The translations under genes and the position numbers were made by a program. A DNA stretch of 64,000 nt from positions 1 through 64,000 of the forward strand of contig SVFE01000002.1 of assembly GCA_015057055.1 (NCBI GenBank), read 5' to 3'. This DNA comes from Lachnospiraceae bacterium. GTDB taxonomy: Bacteria > Bacillota > Clostridia > Lachnospirales > Lachnospiraceae. Shown piece after piece: positions 31,101 through 38,809 of this stretch. The first letter of the stretch is position 1. The number at the start of each line of letters is the position of its first letter. The notes beneath the pieces are model-generated. The model was not told the origin of the DNA, searched no databases, and saw nothing but the letters and a program-made list of their open reading frames with translations.

Positions 31101-33477
31101 AAGAAACACCGCCGTAGTAAACGCGGCAGGAAACCGAAGGGAATATACCTATGATGGTATGGGCAAGGTGATGACTGCCATAGACTTCGACGGCAGTCTT
31201 ACCACTTATACCTACGATGCTTATGACCGGGTTATCAGCATCACCAAAAACGGAGAAACCACCGGAGCAACCTACGACGAATACGGAAGATTACTTACGT
31301 TATCCTACGGAGATAGCTTCGTTTCTTATACCTATGACACGTACGGCAGGATTACAAGCAGAACCGACGGCATTGGAAATGAAGTATGTTATGGGTATGA
31401 TGAATATGGAAGGGTAAATACCATAACGGCTATGCGGGGAGATGAGCTTCTTACCAGCACCACGTATGGTTACAATGCGTACAACCAGTTAATTTCTGTC
31501 ACGGATGAGAATGGAAATACCACAACCTATACTTATGACTTAAACGGCAGCTGTACTTCCATGACGTATGCGGATGGAACGAAGGTAACCTATGCTTATG
31601 ATGAATGCGGATTACTCATTAATGAAACGATAACTAATCCGGCAGGGGATATCATTCTTTCCTATGCTTACACTTACGGCAACTGCGGCGAATGCTTAAG
31701 TGTGGTAGAGACGGATGAAGAAGCAACCATTACCACAACCTATACTTATGATAAGCTTCTGCGTTTAACAAGCGAGACCATTACCGACGGCAACGGTACG
31801 TTGACTATAAGCTACACGTATGATAACGTGGGTAACCGTCTGTCAAAGACTACCACCTTTACCGGCGAAATCAGCTCCTTTGCGGGAGGGGAAGCCTGGG
31901 CGGTTTACAAGACCGGAACCATTACTTATACCTACAACGAATTAAATCAGTTAATTACAGAGACAAGTGAGGATGGCACCAATACCTACGCTTACGATGA
32001 AAACGGAAATCTGACTTCCCTTTCCGGGGAAAAACAGGTATCCTATACTTATAATAGTTTGGGTTATCTTGCGGAGGCTACCATTACAAGTGGCGGCGTA
32101 ACCACCTGGGAATCCTACACTTATGATGGGGAAGGCAACCGCGTAAGCGTAACCGTAAGAGGCGGCGGAAGGCTGCGGCCCGAAACAACGTACTATGTAA
32201 ACGATGCTTGTAGTAGTTTAACGCAGGTCTTAGCAACCATCGATGAAAACGGAAACGTAAAACAAACCTACCAGAGAGGCTTAGGTTTAATTTCCTATAG
32301 CGAATGCCTTGGCAATGAAGGAAATGAAACAACTTATTACCTCTCCGACGGTAGAGGAAGCGTAACGGCACTATTAAAGGAGGGCAGCATCACCGACCGT
32401 TACCATTACGACGCTTACGGCAATCTCATAAAGAAATCCGGAAGCAGTGAAAATGAATATTTATACAACGGCGAATCCTATAGCGAGACAACAGGACTTT
32501 ACTACCAGCGCGCCCGTTACATGAATCCTACCACCGGCACCTTTATCAGCATGGATGCTTACAACGGCACCACGGATAACCCGGTGTCCCAGCATAAGTA
32601 CTTGTATGCTAATGCAAATCCGGTGATGTATGAGGACCCCAGTGGGTATATGTCTATGATGGAGATGCAAGTTGGTATGGCAATGAAAAGCATTCTTATG
32701 GGCGGAATCTCCAATATGTTTTATGTATCGTTAAGTAACGATGCTCAAGAGAACGGAATGTCAATAGGAGAAATGTTAGAGGCATTTGCGGTAGGAGCAA
32801 TATATACCATGCTGGGACTTATGGTGGCGTTGCTTTTTGAAATTTTGTGTCCGGCACTGTTGATTTTAGGAATAATTTTATCTCCCTTCATAGTGTTATA
32901 TAATGGGCATAACGCGATGCGGCAAGCACAGGCGCTTGGAGAAGACCGTCAAGCAGCATTTTGTTACATAACTACTATCCTGGGAAGTCTTGTAGCAGCG
33001 GTGGGTGGACCAAGAGCAGCCTTTGACTTGATGGACTATCGAATGTCAAACGGTATACCGCGACAAGGAAATGCAGGACAAGGATGCGTTGGGGAAGAGA
33101 GTGGTAATACATCAAAAATAGGAGATTTTTCTGGGTTAAATGGAAGTAATGTAGATGATATTTTAGATAGAATACCAGATGATGCTGTTTTAAGAGAATT
33201 AACGCCAGTGAATGGTGGAGCAACAGAAGGTTTTGAGTTTAAATGGATGCAGGATGGACAAACATATCGAGTTAGGGTGCATAATCCTGACCCAAGTGCT
33301 CCTATAGGTACAAATGCTCATAATAATTGGGTTGTTAGAGTTCAACGTGGTCGTCAATATTATGATTATACTATTGATGATTTTCAACCTGCAAGATTTA
33401 CAAATCCAAATGGTGATTTTTTTGATGAATCGATTATGAACAATACACATATTCCAATACAAAATCCATATGATTAG
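22171..33477 (+). CDS. Giant secreted RHS/YD-repeat polymorphic toxin
   Basis: Signal-like N-terminus; RHS start GFTDLVTTMPFGQISLSRYYNSNNKTPGDFGYGWSMG; many GxxxxYxYDxxGN repeats; RHS core end YLSDGRGSVTALL..YDAYGNL..YLYNGESYSETTGLYYQRARYMNPTTGTFISMDAYNG..YLYANANPVMYEDPSGY; variable hydrophobic pretoxin and C-terminal toxin tail. Confidence 0.96.
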   Translation: MQMTKRKKVFLKKRTLLRWAKRSLSGILAAVTLATSFDYSPLVVYGAEVIDAIASAAYHDNAFEYGLFVGSESQGVEINAGHFCLDGDMHGNEDFVYRGTGINVTGRLETVGEMTISVSDPEYEEHIGSMKEDCAVLPMPDITEEIEAVVLEDCQLYHGYAGFYGEEILVSTPIYVAGSAGIGSGVFEGDGTLYATESIYYSCGEVGNLNDGKVLFVAENGNIQINASNTTLNGILYAPRGNVTITGENVTINGRIIANSFHFYGSNLNIVVGEDDLSLLTPYLEEEDKAPVAMLFGPEYVLRGETGVAYVTLNDASTSPDGDALLKELCVSFDSDGDGSYETVVFQKAGESGAQEFTLGTPGQYRASITVTEDTENGLSDSTDFYFEVLNQAPTVSGRILPERSLNVVRLIGENDTGDETVEGTLSSLREDGYEVSYVEYALSGNRVVTMAEQQSIAMNEDISTAGEEADEDGMPGASEETGSSGNAGGVESEHTGDAGNGIVLTGNTLYGEDHTYALSWEMMEGAQTEGFRLLRRQEDGAYTSISTWDGERQIRVLNVYPENGVRDTFTQWMQSPLGNTGIRADHGLFDITAVYLVDFNASPEAYLQDEEGRYLYDVIFFGASDSNAGRDLSDVAVEAVEGHIADGRGVLFGHDTVCLAGGAIHPNFASFSDELGIISSTNNRNTRSNQVEVLREGTLTSYPWEISGTLMIPQSHTQGQLAGGSLPGTVWMRYLITPSITDSATGATNDAYLVTNNQAALIQTGHLNGNASIDERKILANTICYLAQRTEEQEAKDVTAYDEAAPVVTGLTSSYTDLTLTGMEISITGEDRGTTYTYYVEGIPAREGEDAENATEDGVYYSNTVSYESISGMAGFVVEISNSMASGDMEVTYDAEGNIENLQPAENGRLTIEVPSEYMGQDCYVHVLAVDHAGNVSEEQVFSPDTTPEIFDPEEFLLSEADYILLDGDHAFASVYEQARLEKAILETGAYVILLDDENTDRDGAVWGGISIDLVVTGEAELYARMAEREEEREENWQEHALVGDTVSYEVFYADPEADPCYAVRYGALVAGEMIYGDAPELTLTEPGTYSFGVQVQDNPVGELEGLSGYRLWSEEVMLLENASVSYRPVVSLSVTASYEETIFGYETQVIPEAYVPGMEQEENQGIAEILYSYKRVGDATWTEGELPEVLSYGDVYIVKAVAVDTRGVESLPAVAIVDTLSGEAPLVSGHVAPIKQVELLLLEGEIGEESALFAGLEALEAEGVAVLTRTLSLDEFLSMGSVFEKEGSARYVVYLGDALTEMDTARVLERGLEEGAMVTLTYEEDALLSTIYEDAERLPGTIENGILLGQEVSFHGTYEALEESGLANVRFIVDYRDFVTGRSQVTTLETEPALALPGVYDIYLQVAPIYENGSLGSYGEMIPMAEDLMVYERPEAEMQVNLTGDAEDYQTVLAESTYESEAYGNGNAIREETYGYMLLPAASLTESALPEALERDRIYVAYYQVTDGNGVSSYPVAEIVDTHGVPVPDTTAPAVYIESPAEEEILADYVTVLGSVSDDGGEVSYTLTLYNDEEEPVWQSSGSGTHSAESLGSFDTRGMENGFYTLSLLATDEAGNEGVTSVSVVIARPLITLTGAAISEDTLLIYGEKDTVNTLAEVTYSYEREGSGERIEVEPYEDGEALFGVPIEDLEAGTYYFYAVSTDEKGFGSESALTITLYGTGEETPEAESGGALQLWFEDVYFTQGSVSGNDMEDNSASENSVSGNSAGNETVSGNDAGDETVSENEAEEDTLRENEASQNTVSGNNVNNNNVSGNNASAAANEENNISGDEGTDEAEEETADEEDSEEDSDSNIENSEEDTPSEVEVVSSETTVTNPEEPETVNKSRGAEVSTGSSNEEDAADVDSTGDTEACEEVLCITGGYVAEEALSEQVFTLQNMDTLEEIPLTIELSEGSITLLAEKDALESGTYRVEGRLRDERGQEAYASMTFTLTMDSETEISAPSYVLPAIEEVRLREDNSALDILGTRGEGITLSYVCENTETGEEITVELPEESEAEENLLAYIPTEDLESGTYTLFVTMTEEGGEDVAVYHHTFAYTKGSSGSLSLSENNAGEQPDTPSEPSDPTDSEAPSLSFSIEDEDFIITEYTPIVGSVSDNNAVSYVITATPEGSEEEILLYEGEGAVEEGVLGGIDPTLLANGSYTIAVTAYDEAGNVRMGSATCQIDCPLKVGNMFLGFTDLVTTMPFGQISLSRYYNSNNKTPGDFGYGWSMGLTGMELYESHDLSVGYTQTITGNGLSTTYALQETVCHDVTVHYGDGSTDRFRVTLSPERQSLRPIEYVTVGFTCLTSEDVTLAIDGNNNALYMDGLLLWEEESNHNGVSYVLTLENDTKIYLSEARGVTKIEDANGNVTVVTEDGYFLESSLSGNGATGTAMGITFLRDSEGRITSATDHLGHSMSYVYDTNGDLVEVINAAGESVSFVYDDAHNLLNIYDPMGNAVARNEYDENGRLLSVTDASGNTVTYDHDVEGKVETVRDRNGNVTIYTYDNQGNILSETDAYGNTAYNTYDEYGNVLTEQDKLGNLTTYTYNEEGNLIGILTPDGVRSNTTYDTATRVATVTRNDVLLATMTADENGNVTSVTEEGGNTLSFSYLANGQLSGISDSFGVCNTFTYDELGNVTRMVSGDGTANEFTYDTAGNLTGLSIIGTDGSIYRAEYSYDELGRLLQSTDEEGNVTRYSYDENGNCVSAIDALGRTYGYAYDSMGNVTMVTYPDGTRETFTYDAEGNQLTATDRTGLTVTATYDALDRITTLTYPDGTRETYTYDGNGNVLTHAGITGSVTAYEYDVRNRLISVSSDNGGTVTYTYNEAGQTASCRDALGNTYHYEYDLRGNMTSVTYPDGSHASATYDERGRLISETDANGSTTTYAYDIMNRVTGITDAYGTQHRYTYDTLGNLATVTDGNGNVTTYEYDALGRNTAVVNAAGNRREYTYDGMGKVMTAIDFDGSLTTYTYDAYDRVISITKNGETTGATYDEYGRLLTLSYGDSFVSYTYDTYGRITSRTDGIGNEVCYGYDEYGRVNTITAMRGDELLTSTTYGYNAYNQLISVTDENGNTTTYTYDLNGSCTSMTYADGTKVTYAYDECGLLINETITNPAGDIILSYAYTYGNCGECLSVVETDEEATITTTYTYDKLLRLTSETITDGNGTLTISYTYDNVGNRLSKTTTFTGEISSFAGGEAWAVYKTGTITYTYNELNQLITETSEDGTNTYAYDENGNLTSLSGEKQVSYTYNSLGYLAEATITSGGVTTWESYTYDGEGNRVSVTVRGGGRLRPETTYYVNDACSSLTQVLATIDENGNVKQTYQRGLGLISYSECLGNEGNETTYYLSDGRGSVTALLKEGSITDRYHYDAYGNLIKKSGSSENEYLYNGESYSETTGLYYQRARYMNPTTGTFISMDAYNGTTDNPVSQHKYLYANANPVMYEDPSGYMSMMEMQVGMAMKSILMGGISNMFYVSLSNDAQENGMSIGEMLEAFAVGAIYTMLGLMVALLFEILCPALLILGIILSPFIVLYNGHNAMRQAQALGEDRQAAFCYITTILGSLVAAVGGPRAAFDLMDYRMSNGIPRQGNAGQGCVGEESGNTSKIGDFSGLNGSNVDDILDRIPDDAVLRELTPVNGGATEGFEFKWMQDGQTYRVRVHNPDPSAPIGTNAHNNWVVRVQRGRQYYDYTIDDFQPARFTNPNGDFFDESIMNNTHIPIQNPYD

Positions 33478-33492
33478 GGAAAGGAAATTGAT

Positions 33493-33807
33493 ATGAATAA
33501 CAAGGAAGTTGATAACATAAGGGCAGCTAAAGACGAAGCAGAATATTTAAGTATTCTTGAAATCATTGGTGATAAAATAACATATAAATCGTATAATACA
33601 GAAGAAGTACAACTTATTATAACAGAATTGTTAAAAGAAGATATTTTGTCTTTTTCGTATGCTGTGAGAGAACAGATATTATATGTAATATGTGAGGCTA
33701 ATGGCTTTTATGAAATTAAAAACAGTGTAGATTTTAATAGATTATCAGAAATAGTAAATTTTGTTGAAGATGACCTAAAAGAATATATTAATGAGGTTAT
33801 ATATTAG
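33493..33807 (+). CDS. Small acidic protein, candidate cognate immunity protein for the RHS toxin
   Basis: 104 aa, begins 15 bp after the rhs stop, RBS GGGAAAGGAA. Confidence 0.7.
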   Translation: MNNKEVDNIRAAKDEAEYLSILEIIGDKITYKSYNTEEVQLIITELLKEDILSFSYAVREQILYVICEANGFYEIKNSVDFNRLSEIVNFVEDDLKEYINEVIY

Positions 33808-33856
33808 TGTGGTATCTTAATAGCTTTAGTTTTGGTGATTTGTATTTAGTGTAGTG

Positions 33857-34211
33857 GTGCCATCGACCACTTAGGCCATAGCATGAGCTATGTCTATGAT
33901 TGCTATTTCAACACCGTTGTAGGAAGCATATTTGCCATTACCGGAGTGATTGGTGGATTAAGAGACTTAGATAACCTTTTAACTATCACACAGCAGGATG
34001 CAACTGCCGGACCGGGATGTGTTGGTGCAGGGGATGATATTGACGCGCCGAATGTTGTCGGGGAAAATAGGATATGGACAAGATTAGACACGATAGAAGA
34101 TATAGCTGATTATGGAACAAATCTAGGAAGAGATGGTCAATAGTAGTGGTACTTCATATGGCGTATGAAAACCATTATACATATGCTGACAGATTGGATT
34201 ATGGTAATTGA
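33857..34211 (+). pseudogene. Orphan RHS toxin-cassette remnant
   Basis: 33857-33900 matches 29522-29565 (YD-repeat DNA) with one mismatch in 44 nt, then switches to a different pretoxin (CYFNTVVGSIFAITGVIGG..GPGCVGAGDD) and ends near MAYENHYTYADRLDYGN*. Confidence 0.75.
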
Positions 34212-34347
34212 ATAAGTAATCAAAATTGAAAAAACAGTTTCACATTTGTATAAAAAATTATAGTACAAAATAGCTTAATCCATTGGTTGATTATTTAGAT
34301 AGATGGAGCTGTTTTTTATAAAAAAAATAAAAATTGAAGAAAAAATA

Positions 34348-34413
34348 CAAAAACCGACACTGAAAATACAAAAATCGACATCCCCCTTTTTTAAAAAAAA
34401 ATAAGAATATAAT
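34348..34413 (+). promoter_or_regulatory. Predicted LytTR-regulated promoter (site 3) of helicase operon
   Basis: caaaaaccgacac (34348-34360) and caaaaatcgacat (34369-34381), 21-bp offset; TATAAT at 34408-34413. Confidence 0.75.
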
Positions 34414-34597
34414 AAAAAACAGAATAGGAAAAGATTATATTTGAAAATGAAACTAAAAAGTTACAAAAATTAGTTTTTCAGGACATATGTAAGAAGAACA
34501 ATATGTGAAGAAATAAATAAGACAAAAGCGAAAAGGGATTTTGTATATACTGATAGTTTTTATTTCTTAGATAAAAGTAGAGAAGGAGTAAATAATT

Positions 34598-35230
34598 ATG
34601 TTTGTTGATGTAATTGAGTATAGTGATGTAAAAAGAAAGTTCTATTATAAAAATAGAAATTTTGAAGAAGTATTGACCTGCATTGCTTTTAAATTTGATA
34701 TTACATTCAATTGTACAATAGGAACAAAAGTAATAAAAAAACCGAAATTTAAGCAAACAAAAATATTCATATGTAAAAAATGCTTTGATTATTTTAAAGT
34801 AAAAATATCCTTAAAGCAAATTGGTTTTTTGTTAAAACCACAAAAAGGAAAGTTTCCTTATACCTCTATACTTATTATACAAACTATATATAATCTTTTG
34901 AAAGAAGATGTCGAGGATTTAGAGTGGAAAATTAAATTGGACTGTTACTTGAAGAATTTAAAAGACGAAAAATGTAAATATGAAAGATTTCTTTTAGAAG
35001 ATATTTCAGAAAAGATAGTGTGCCATAAAGATGAATATATGTTGACAGAATATAGTCATATCGTTGAGTATTTTATTGCTACGAGAGAGAGTTTTTATAT
35101 GGAATTTGATGATTTCCCAATGATAGAACATTCTAATAAAAATTTCCCTTGTTCAAAATTTTTGTACAACAGTATTTTTGGTAGAATTTGTGTTTACGAA
35201 GGCGAAAGGACATATATTAAAATATTATGA
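34598..35230 (+). CDS. Hypothetical protein, first gene of helicase operon
   Basis: 210-aa ORF with GAAGGAG RBS; overlaps the next ORF by 4 nt (ATGA). Confidence 0.75.
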   Translation: MFVDVIEYSDVKRKFYYKNRNFEEVLTCIAFKFDITFNCTIGTKVIKKPKFKQTKIFICKKCFDYFKVKISLKQIGFLLKPQKGKFPYTSILIIQTIYNLLKEDVEDLEWKIKLDCYLKNLKDEKCKYERFLLEDISEKIVCHKDEYMLTEYSHIVEYFIATRESFYMEFDDFPMIEHSNKNFPCSKFLYNSIFGRICVYEGERTYIKIL

Positions 35231-35982
35231 ACAAATTAAGAGAATATCTATATAACGAAAGATTAATATATGCATTAGGGGAAAATAGTAAAGAAAAGAA
35301 TGATATTATCCTAAAAGAATTAAAAGAACTTGTAAATATTGTAACAACTGTTGCTACTGGTATTTTAGCTAATTTAATATCAACTTCAGTTGTTTCAATA
35401 ATGAATAATCAATTGTGTAAAGAAGAGCCTATAGGAAAATATATATTGGTAACAACTATATTTTGTTTATTCCTATTTATTATTATCTGGTATTGCTGTA
35501 TAAAATGGATAGTTCCTTTTTTTTCTAAACTTTTACATAAAGAAATTATAAATATAGATTATCCTAAAAAAGAAGTAATTGCTAATAAATTTAATACAGA
35601 GATAATTCAAAAAATAATTGAATTAAATGAAATAGTAGATGTAGCTTTGTCATCTACCAGGAAAGAAAATAAAGTGCTAATTCTTGCACTGGGATTGTAT
35701 AAGTATCAAGAAATAATAGATTTTTTTAATATGAGTTTTGTTATAAATGAAATACAGATACGAAAAACTAGTGAAGATAGTCCAACAGGAACTTTCAAGT
35801 ATTCTTTTAATAAGTATATTTTAGTATCAGTAATACAAATTATATCTGATATAGAAACTAAAATAAATAAACTATTAAGTAATATAAAAAATGATTATCC
35901 AAGGGAGTACAAACTTTTAGAATATGATTTTCAAATGATTCAAAAGGATAGTGAAAAAGTTAAGAAAAAAATACGAGAATAA
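35227..35982 (+). CDS. Hypothetical membrane protein (two predicted TM segments)
   Basis: Hydrophobic segments around TVATGILANLISTSVVSI and YILVTTIFCLFLFIIIWYCCI; ATGA overlap with upstream gene. Confidence 0.75.
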   Translation: MNKLREYLYNERLIYALGENSKEKNDIILKELKELVNIVTTVATGILANLISTSVVSIMNNQLCKEEPIGKYILVTTIFCLFLFIIIWYCCIKWIVPFFSKLLHKEIINIDYPKKEVIANKFNTEIIQKIIELNEIVDVALSSTRKENKVLILALGLYKYQEIIDFFNMSFVINEIQIRKTSEDSPTGTFKYSFNKYILVSVIQIISDIETKINKLLSNIKNDYPREYKLLEYDFQMIQKDSEKVKKKIRE

Positions 35983-35999
35983 ATTCGTTATATAAAATT

Positions 36000-38624
36000 A
36001 TGTCAAAGGAGGAAAATAGATATATGCCATTTATTAACAAAAGAAAAATTGAATTTACTTATCAATCCCCGGTAGAAATGTATAAGGATAACAAGTCTGG
36101 AAATAAAAAAATCATGGGATTATTAGATTACCAGAGAGATATGTTGGAAGGATATATGACAAGAATAAATAGAGGGAACATAGCGATAGAAATGCCGACA
36201 GGTAGTGGTAAGACGTTAGTGGGACTTCTTATTGGTGAATTCCGAAGAAGAAAAGAGCATGAGAAGGTAGTATATTTGTGTCCAACTAAACAGCTGGTAC
36301 ATCAAGTTGTGGAACAAGCAAATAACAATTATGGATTAAAGGCAATAGCATTTTGTGGAAAACAAGCGGACTATAATGAAAAGGATAAAAATGATTTTCT
36401 TCGGGCAGAAGTGATAGCTGTTACTACATATAGTGCGTTTTTTGTTCAGAATACTTTCTTTTCTGATGTAGACATCATTATTATGGATGATGTCCATTCA
36501 AGCGAAAGCTATATTGTTGATAATTGGACTCTTAATTTTGGTAGAGAAGATGAGGTGTTTCCGAAATTAGCACTATTTTTTAAAAAATTTATTGGTGAAA
36601 TAGAATATAAAAAATTAGTCGGAAATGATGAAGAAGAACAGACAGATTCTTGGTGTAATACAGTTCCTAATGGTTTGATAAAAGATGATTATGATTTGTT
36701 AGATGATTTAATTGATAAAGAACTTAGTTATGAGAGTGGAAGTAATTTCTTTGTATGGAATAGAATTAGAGAAAATTTGAAAGAGTGTAATATCTATGTA
36801 GAAAAGGGTAGAATTCAAATACGTCCTTGGATTGCTCCGACAATGACACATGTACCCTTCAAAAAAGCAAAACAAAGAATATTAATGTCTGCTACCTTAG
36901 GAAAAGGTGGAGAGCTAGAGCGTGTAACAGGACTTTCTAAAATAGAGAAATTACCGATTGTGAATGAATGGGATAAAAAAGGCGTTGGAAGAAAATTTTT
37001 TATTATTCCTCGCTTGTCATTAGGGCAAGATAGCGAAGCAAAGGTTTTAGTAGAATTACACAAAATTGCGAAGAGAAGTGTTGTATTAACGCCCAGTAAA
37101 AGGAAGAGTGAAATAATAGAAGAAATTGCAAAAAATAGTATTCCAAAAATAAAAATTTATACAGTAAATGATTTAGAAGAAAATAAGAAAGAATTTATAC
37201 AGCAAGAGAATGCGATGGTTATTATGGCAAATCGTTTTGATGGAGTGGATTTTCCGGATGATGAGAGCCGCCTGCTAGTAATAAGTGCCTTGCCTAGAGT
37301 AACAAATATACAAGAGAAATTTTTGGTTTCCAGAATGGGAGCGACTAAGTTATATGCAGAGCGAATCCGAACAAGAATTATACAAGCGGTAGGAAGATGT
37401 ACAAGAAATACCAGAGATTATTCCATCGTATGTATATTAGGAAATACGATTATCAATGATTTGATTGAACCCAAAAAACTACAGCAGTTCCCACCGGAAT
37501 TAAGGGCAGAAATAGAGTTTGGAATTGAAAATTCATTAGAATACAAAAATATTCAAGAAATAATTGATAATGCACATAGTTTTTTGAAAAATGATGATGA
37601 ATGGCAAGAAGCACAAGAAACGATTGTTGCTAAGAGGGATGATTTTTCAATAGAAGATGCTGCGGATGAGCATATTCTTTCCATTTTACAAGAAATAGCA
37701 GATGTTGAAGTTGATTTTCAATATGCAATGTGGAAAAAAAGCTATAAAGAAGCATTTGTACATGTTAAAAATATTATAGAAAAATTGAAAGCGCAAAAGT
37801 TAAATGGATACAAAAGTTATTGGAACTATGTAGGGGGGACACTTGCGCATTATTTAGTACAAATGGATTTGTTAGAATATAAAAAAATAGGTGAAAAAAT
37901 GTTTCAGGAAGTGTTAAAAGATAACATTAGCGTAAAATGGATGGTTCGTCTTCAAGAGGAACTATTTTCAAGCAATTCTCAACTGGAAGAATATGATTAT
38001 ATGGATGAGATAATACCGCAGATAGAAGTTGGTTTGATGGAGTATACGAATGAAACTAAAATAAGAAAAAAGATAATTGAGATTGAAAGTTATTTAAATG
38101 ATCAAACCGAAAAAAGTGGGCAGCGGTTTGAACACGGTCACTATGAATTAGGAAAAATGTTGGGGTATATATCAAAGAATAACAATACTTCAGGTGCACC
38201 AGACCCCTATTGGCTGGTTGGTGATTTGTGTTTCGTTTCGGAAGATAAGGTATATAAGAGTGATAAAAAAATTCCTATTTCAGATGCAAGAGAAGTTTCA
38301 TCTCATCGAAAATGGATAATAGAAAATGAACCGTTAGTTACAAGTAAAACAAATATTATTGTAAATATGATTTCGAATGCCACAAAATTGGATATTGATG
38401 GAAAACATATTGTTGATGATATTTACTATTTAAACAAAGAAGAATTTACCAAGTGGGCTGCAAAGGCATTAGAAGTTATAGCGAAATTAAAAATGACCTT
38501 TATTGAGGCAGGAGATGCAGAATGGAGAACTGCTGCATGTAAAATGATGAAGGCGGAAAAAGTTACCCCGTTGGACTTTAAGAAATTATGCACAAAAACA
38601 TGGTTAAAGGATATTGCTGAGTGA
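36000..38624 (+). CDS. DEAD/DEAH-type SF2 helicase (XPD/DinG-like C-terminal motifs)
   Basis: Walker A MPTGSGKT, DDVHSSE (motif II position), LMSATLG, RIRTRIIQAVGRCTRNTRD (motif VI). Confidence 0.92.
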   Translation: MSKEENRYMPFINKRKIEFTYQSPVEMYKDNKSGNKKIMGLLDYQRDMLEGYMTRINRGNIAIEMPTGSGKTLVGLLIGEFRRRKEHEKVVYLCPTKQLVHQVVEQANNNYGLKAIAFCGKQADYNEKDKNDFLRAEVIAVTTYSAFFVQNTFFSDVDIIIMDDVHSSESYIVDNWTLNFGREDEVFPKLALFFKKFIGEIEYKKLVGNDEEEQTDSWCNTVPNGLIKDDYDLLDDLIDKELSYESGSNFFVWNRIRENLKECNIYVEKGRIQIRPWIAPTMTHVPFKKAKQRILMSATLGKGGELERVTGLSKIEKLPIVNEWDKKGVGRKFFIIPRLSLGQDSEAKVLVELHKIAKRSVVLTPSKRKSEIIEEIAKNSIPKIKIYTVNDLEENKKEFIQQENAMVIMANRFDGVDFPDDESRLLVISALPRVTNIQEKFLVSRMGATKLYAERIRTRIIQAVGRCTRNTRDYSIVCILGNTIINDLIEPKKLQQFPPELRAEIEFGIENSLEYKNIQEIIDNAHSFLKNDDEWQEAQETIVAKRDDFSIEDAADEHILSILQEIADVEVDFQYAMWKKSYKEAFVHVKNIIEKLKAQKLNGYKSYWNYVGGTLAHYLVQMDLLEYKKIGEKMFQEVLKDNISVKWMVRLQEELFSSNSQLEEYDYMDEIIPQIEVGLMEYTNETKIRKKIIEIESYLNDQTEKSGQRFEHGHYELGKMLGYISKNNNTSGAPDPYWLVGDLCFVSEDKVYKSDKKIPISDAREVSSHRKWIIENEPLVTSKTNIIVNMISNATKLDIDGKHIVDDIYYLNKEEFTKWAAKALEVIAKLKMTFIEAGDAEWRTAACKMMKAEKVTPLDFKKLCTKTWLKDIAE

Positions 38625-38809
38625 TAATAAAAAAGTGTGAAAAGAATGACATAAGGCATGACAGGAGAATAGTGTGAAAAGTATTTTTTATAAGCGAATT
38701 TGTGTTTGTGAGGCAAAACAGCAGTCTGTGGAAACGCATGATTATAATTTGTGATGTTTTTAGAGGTAAGAATAAGTGAATCTCCTGTCTCCTTATGTGA
38801 GGAATGATT

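Noticed and set aside
29500-32600. Dense short similar DNA blocks (tacgataccaacgga-like) as tandem DNA repeats
   Set aside because: They are the coding sequence of degenerate YD peptide repeats in the RHS protein.
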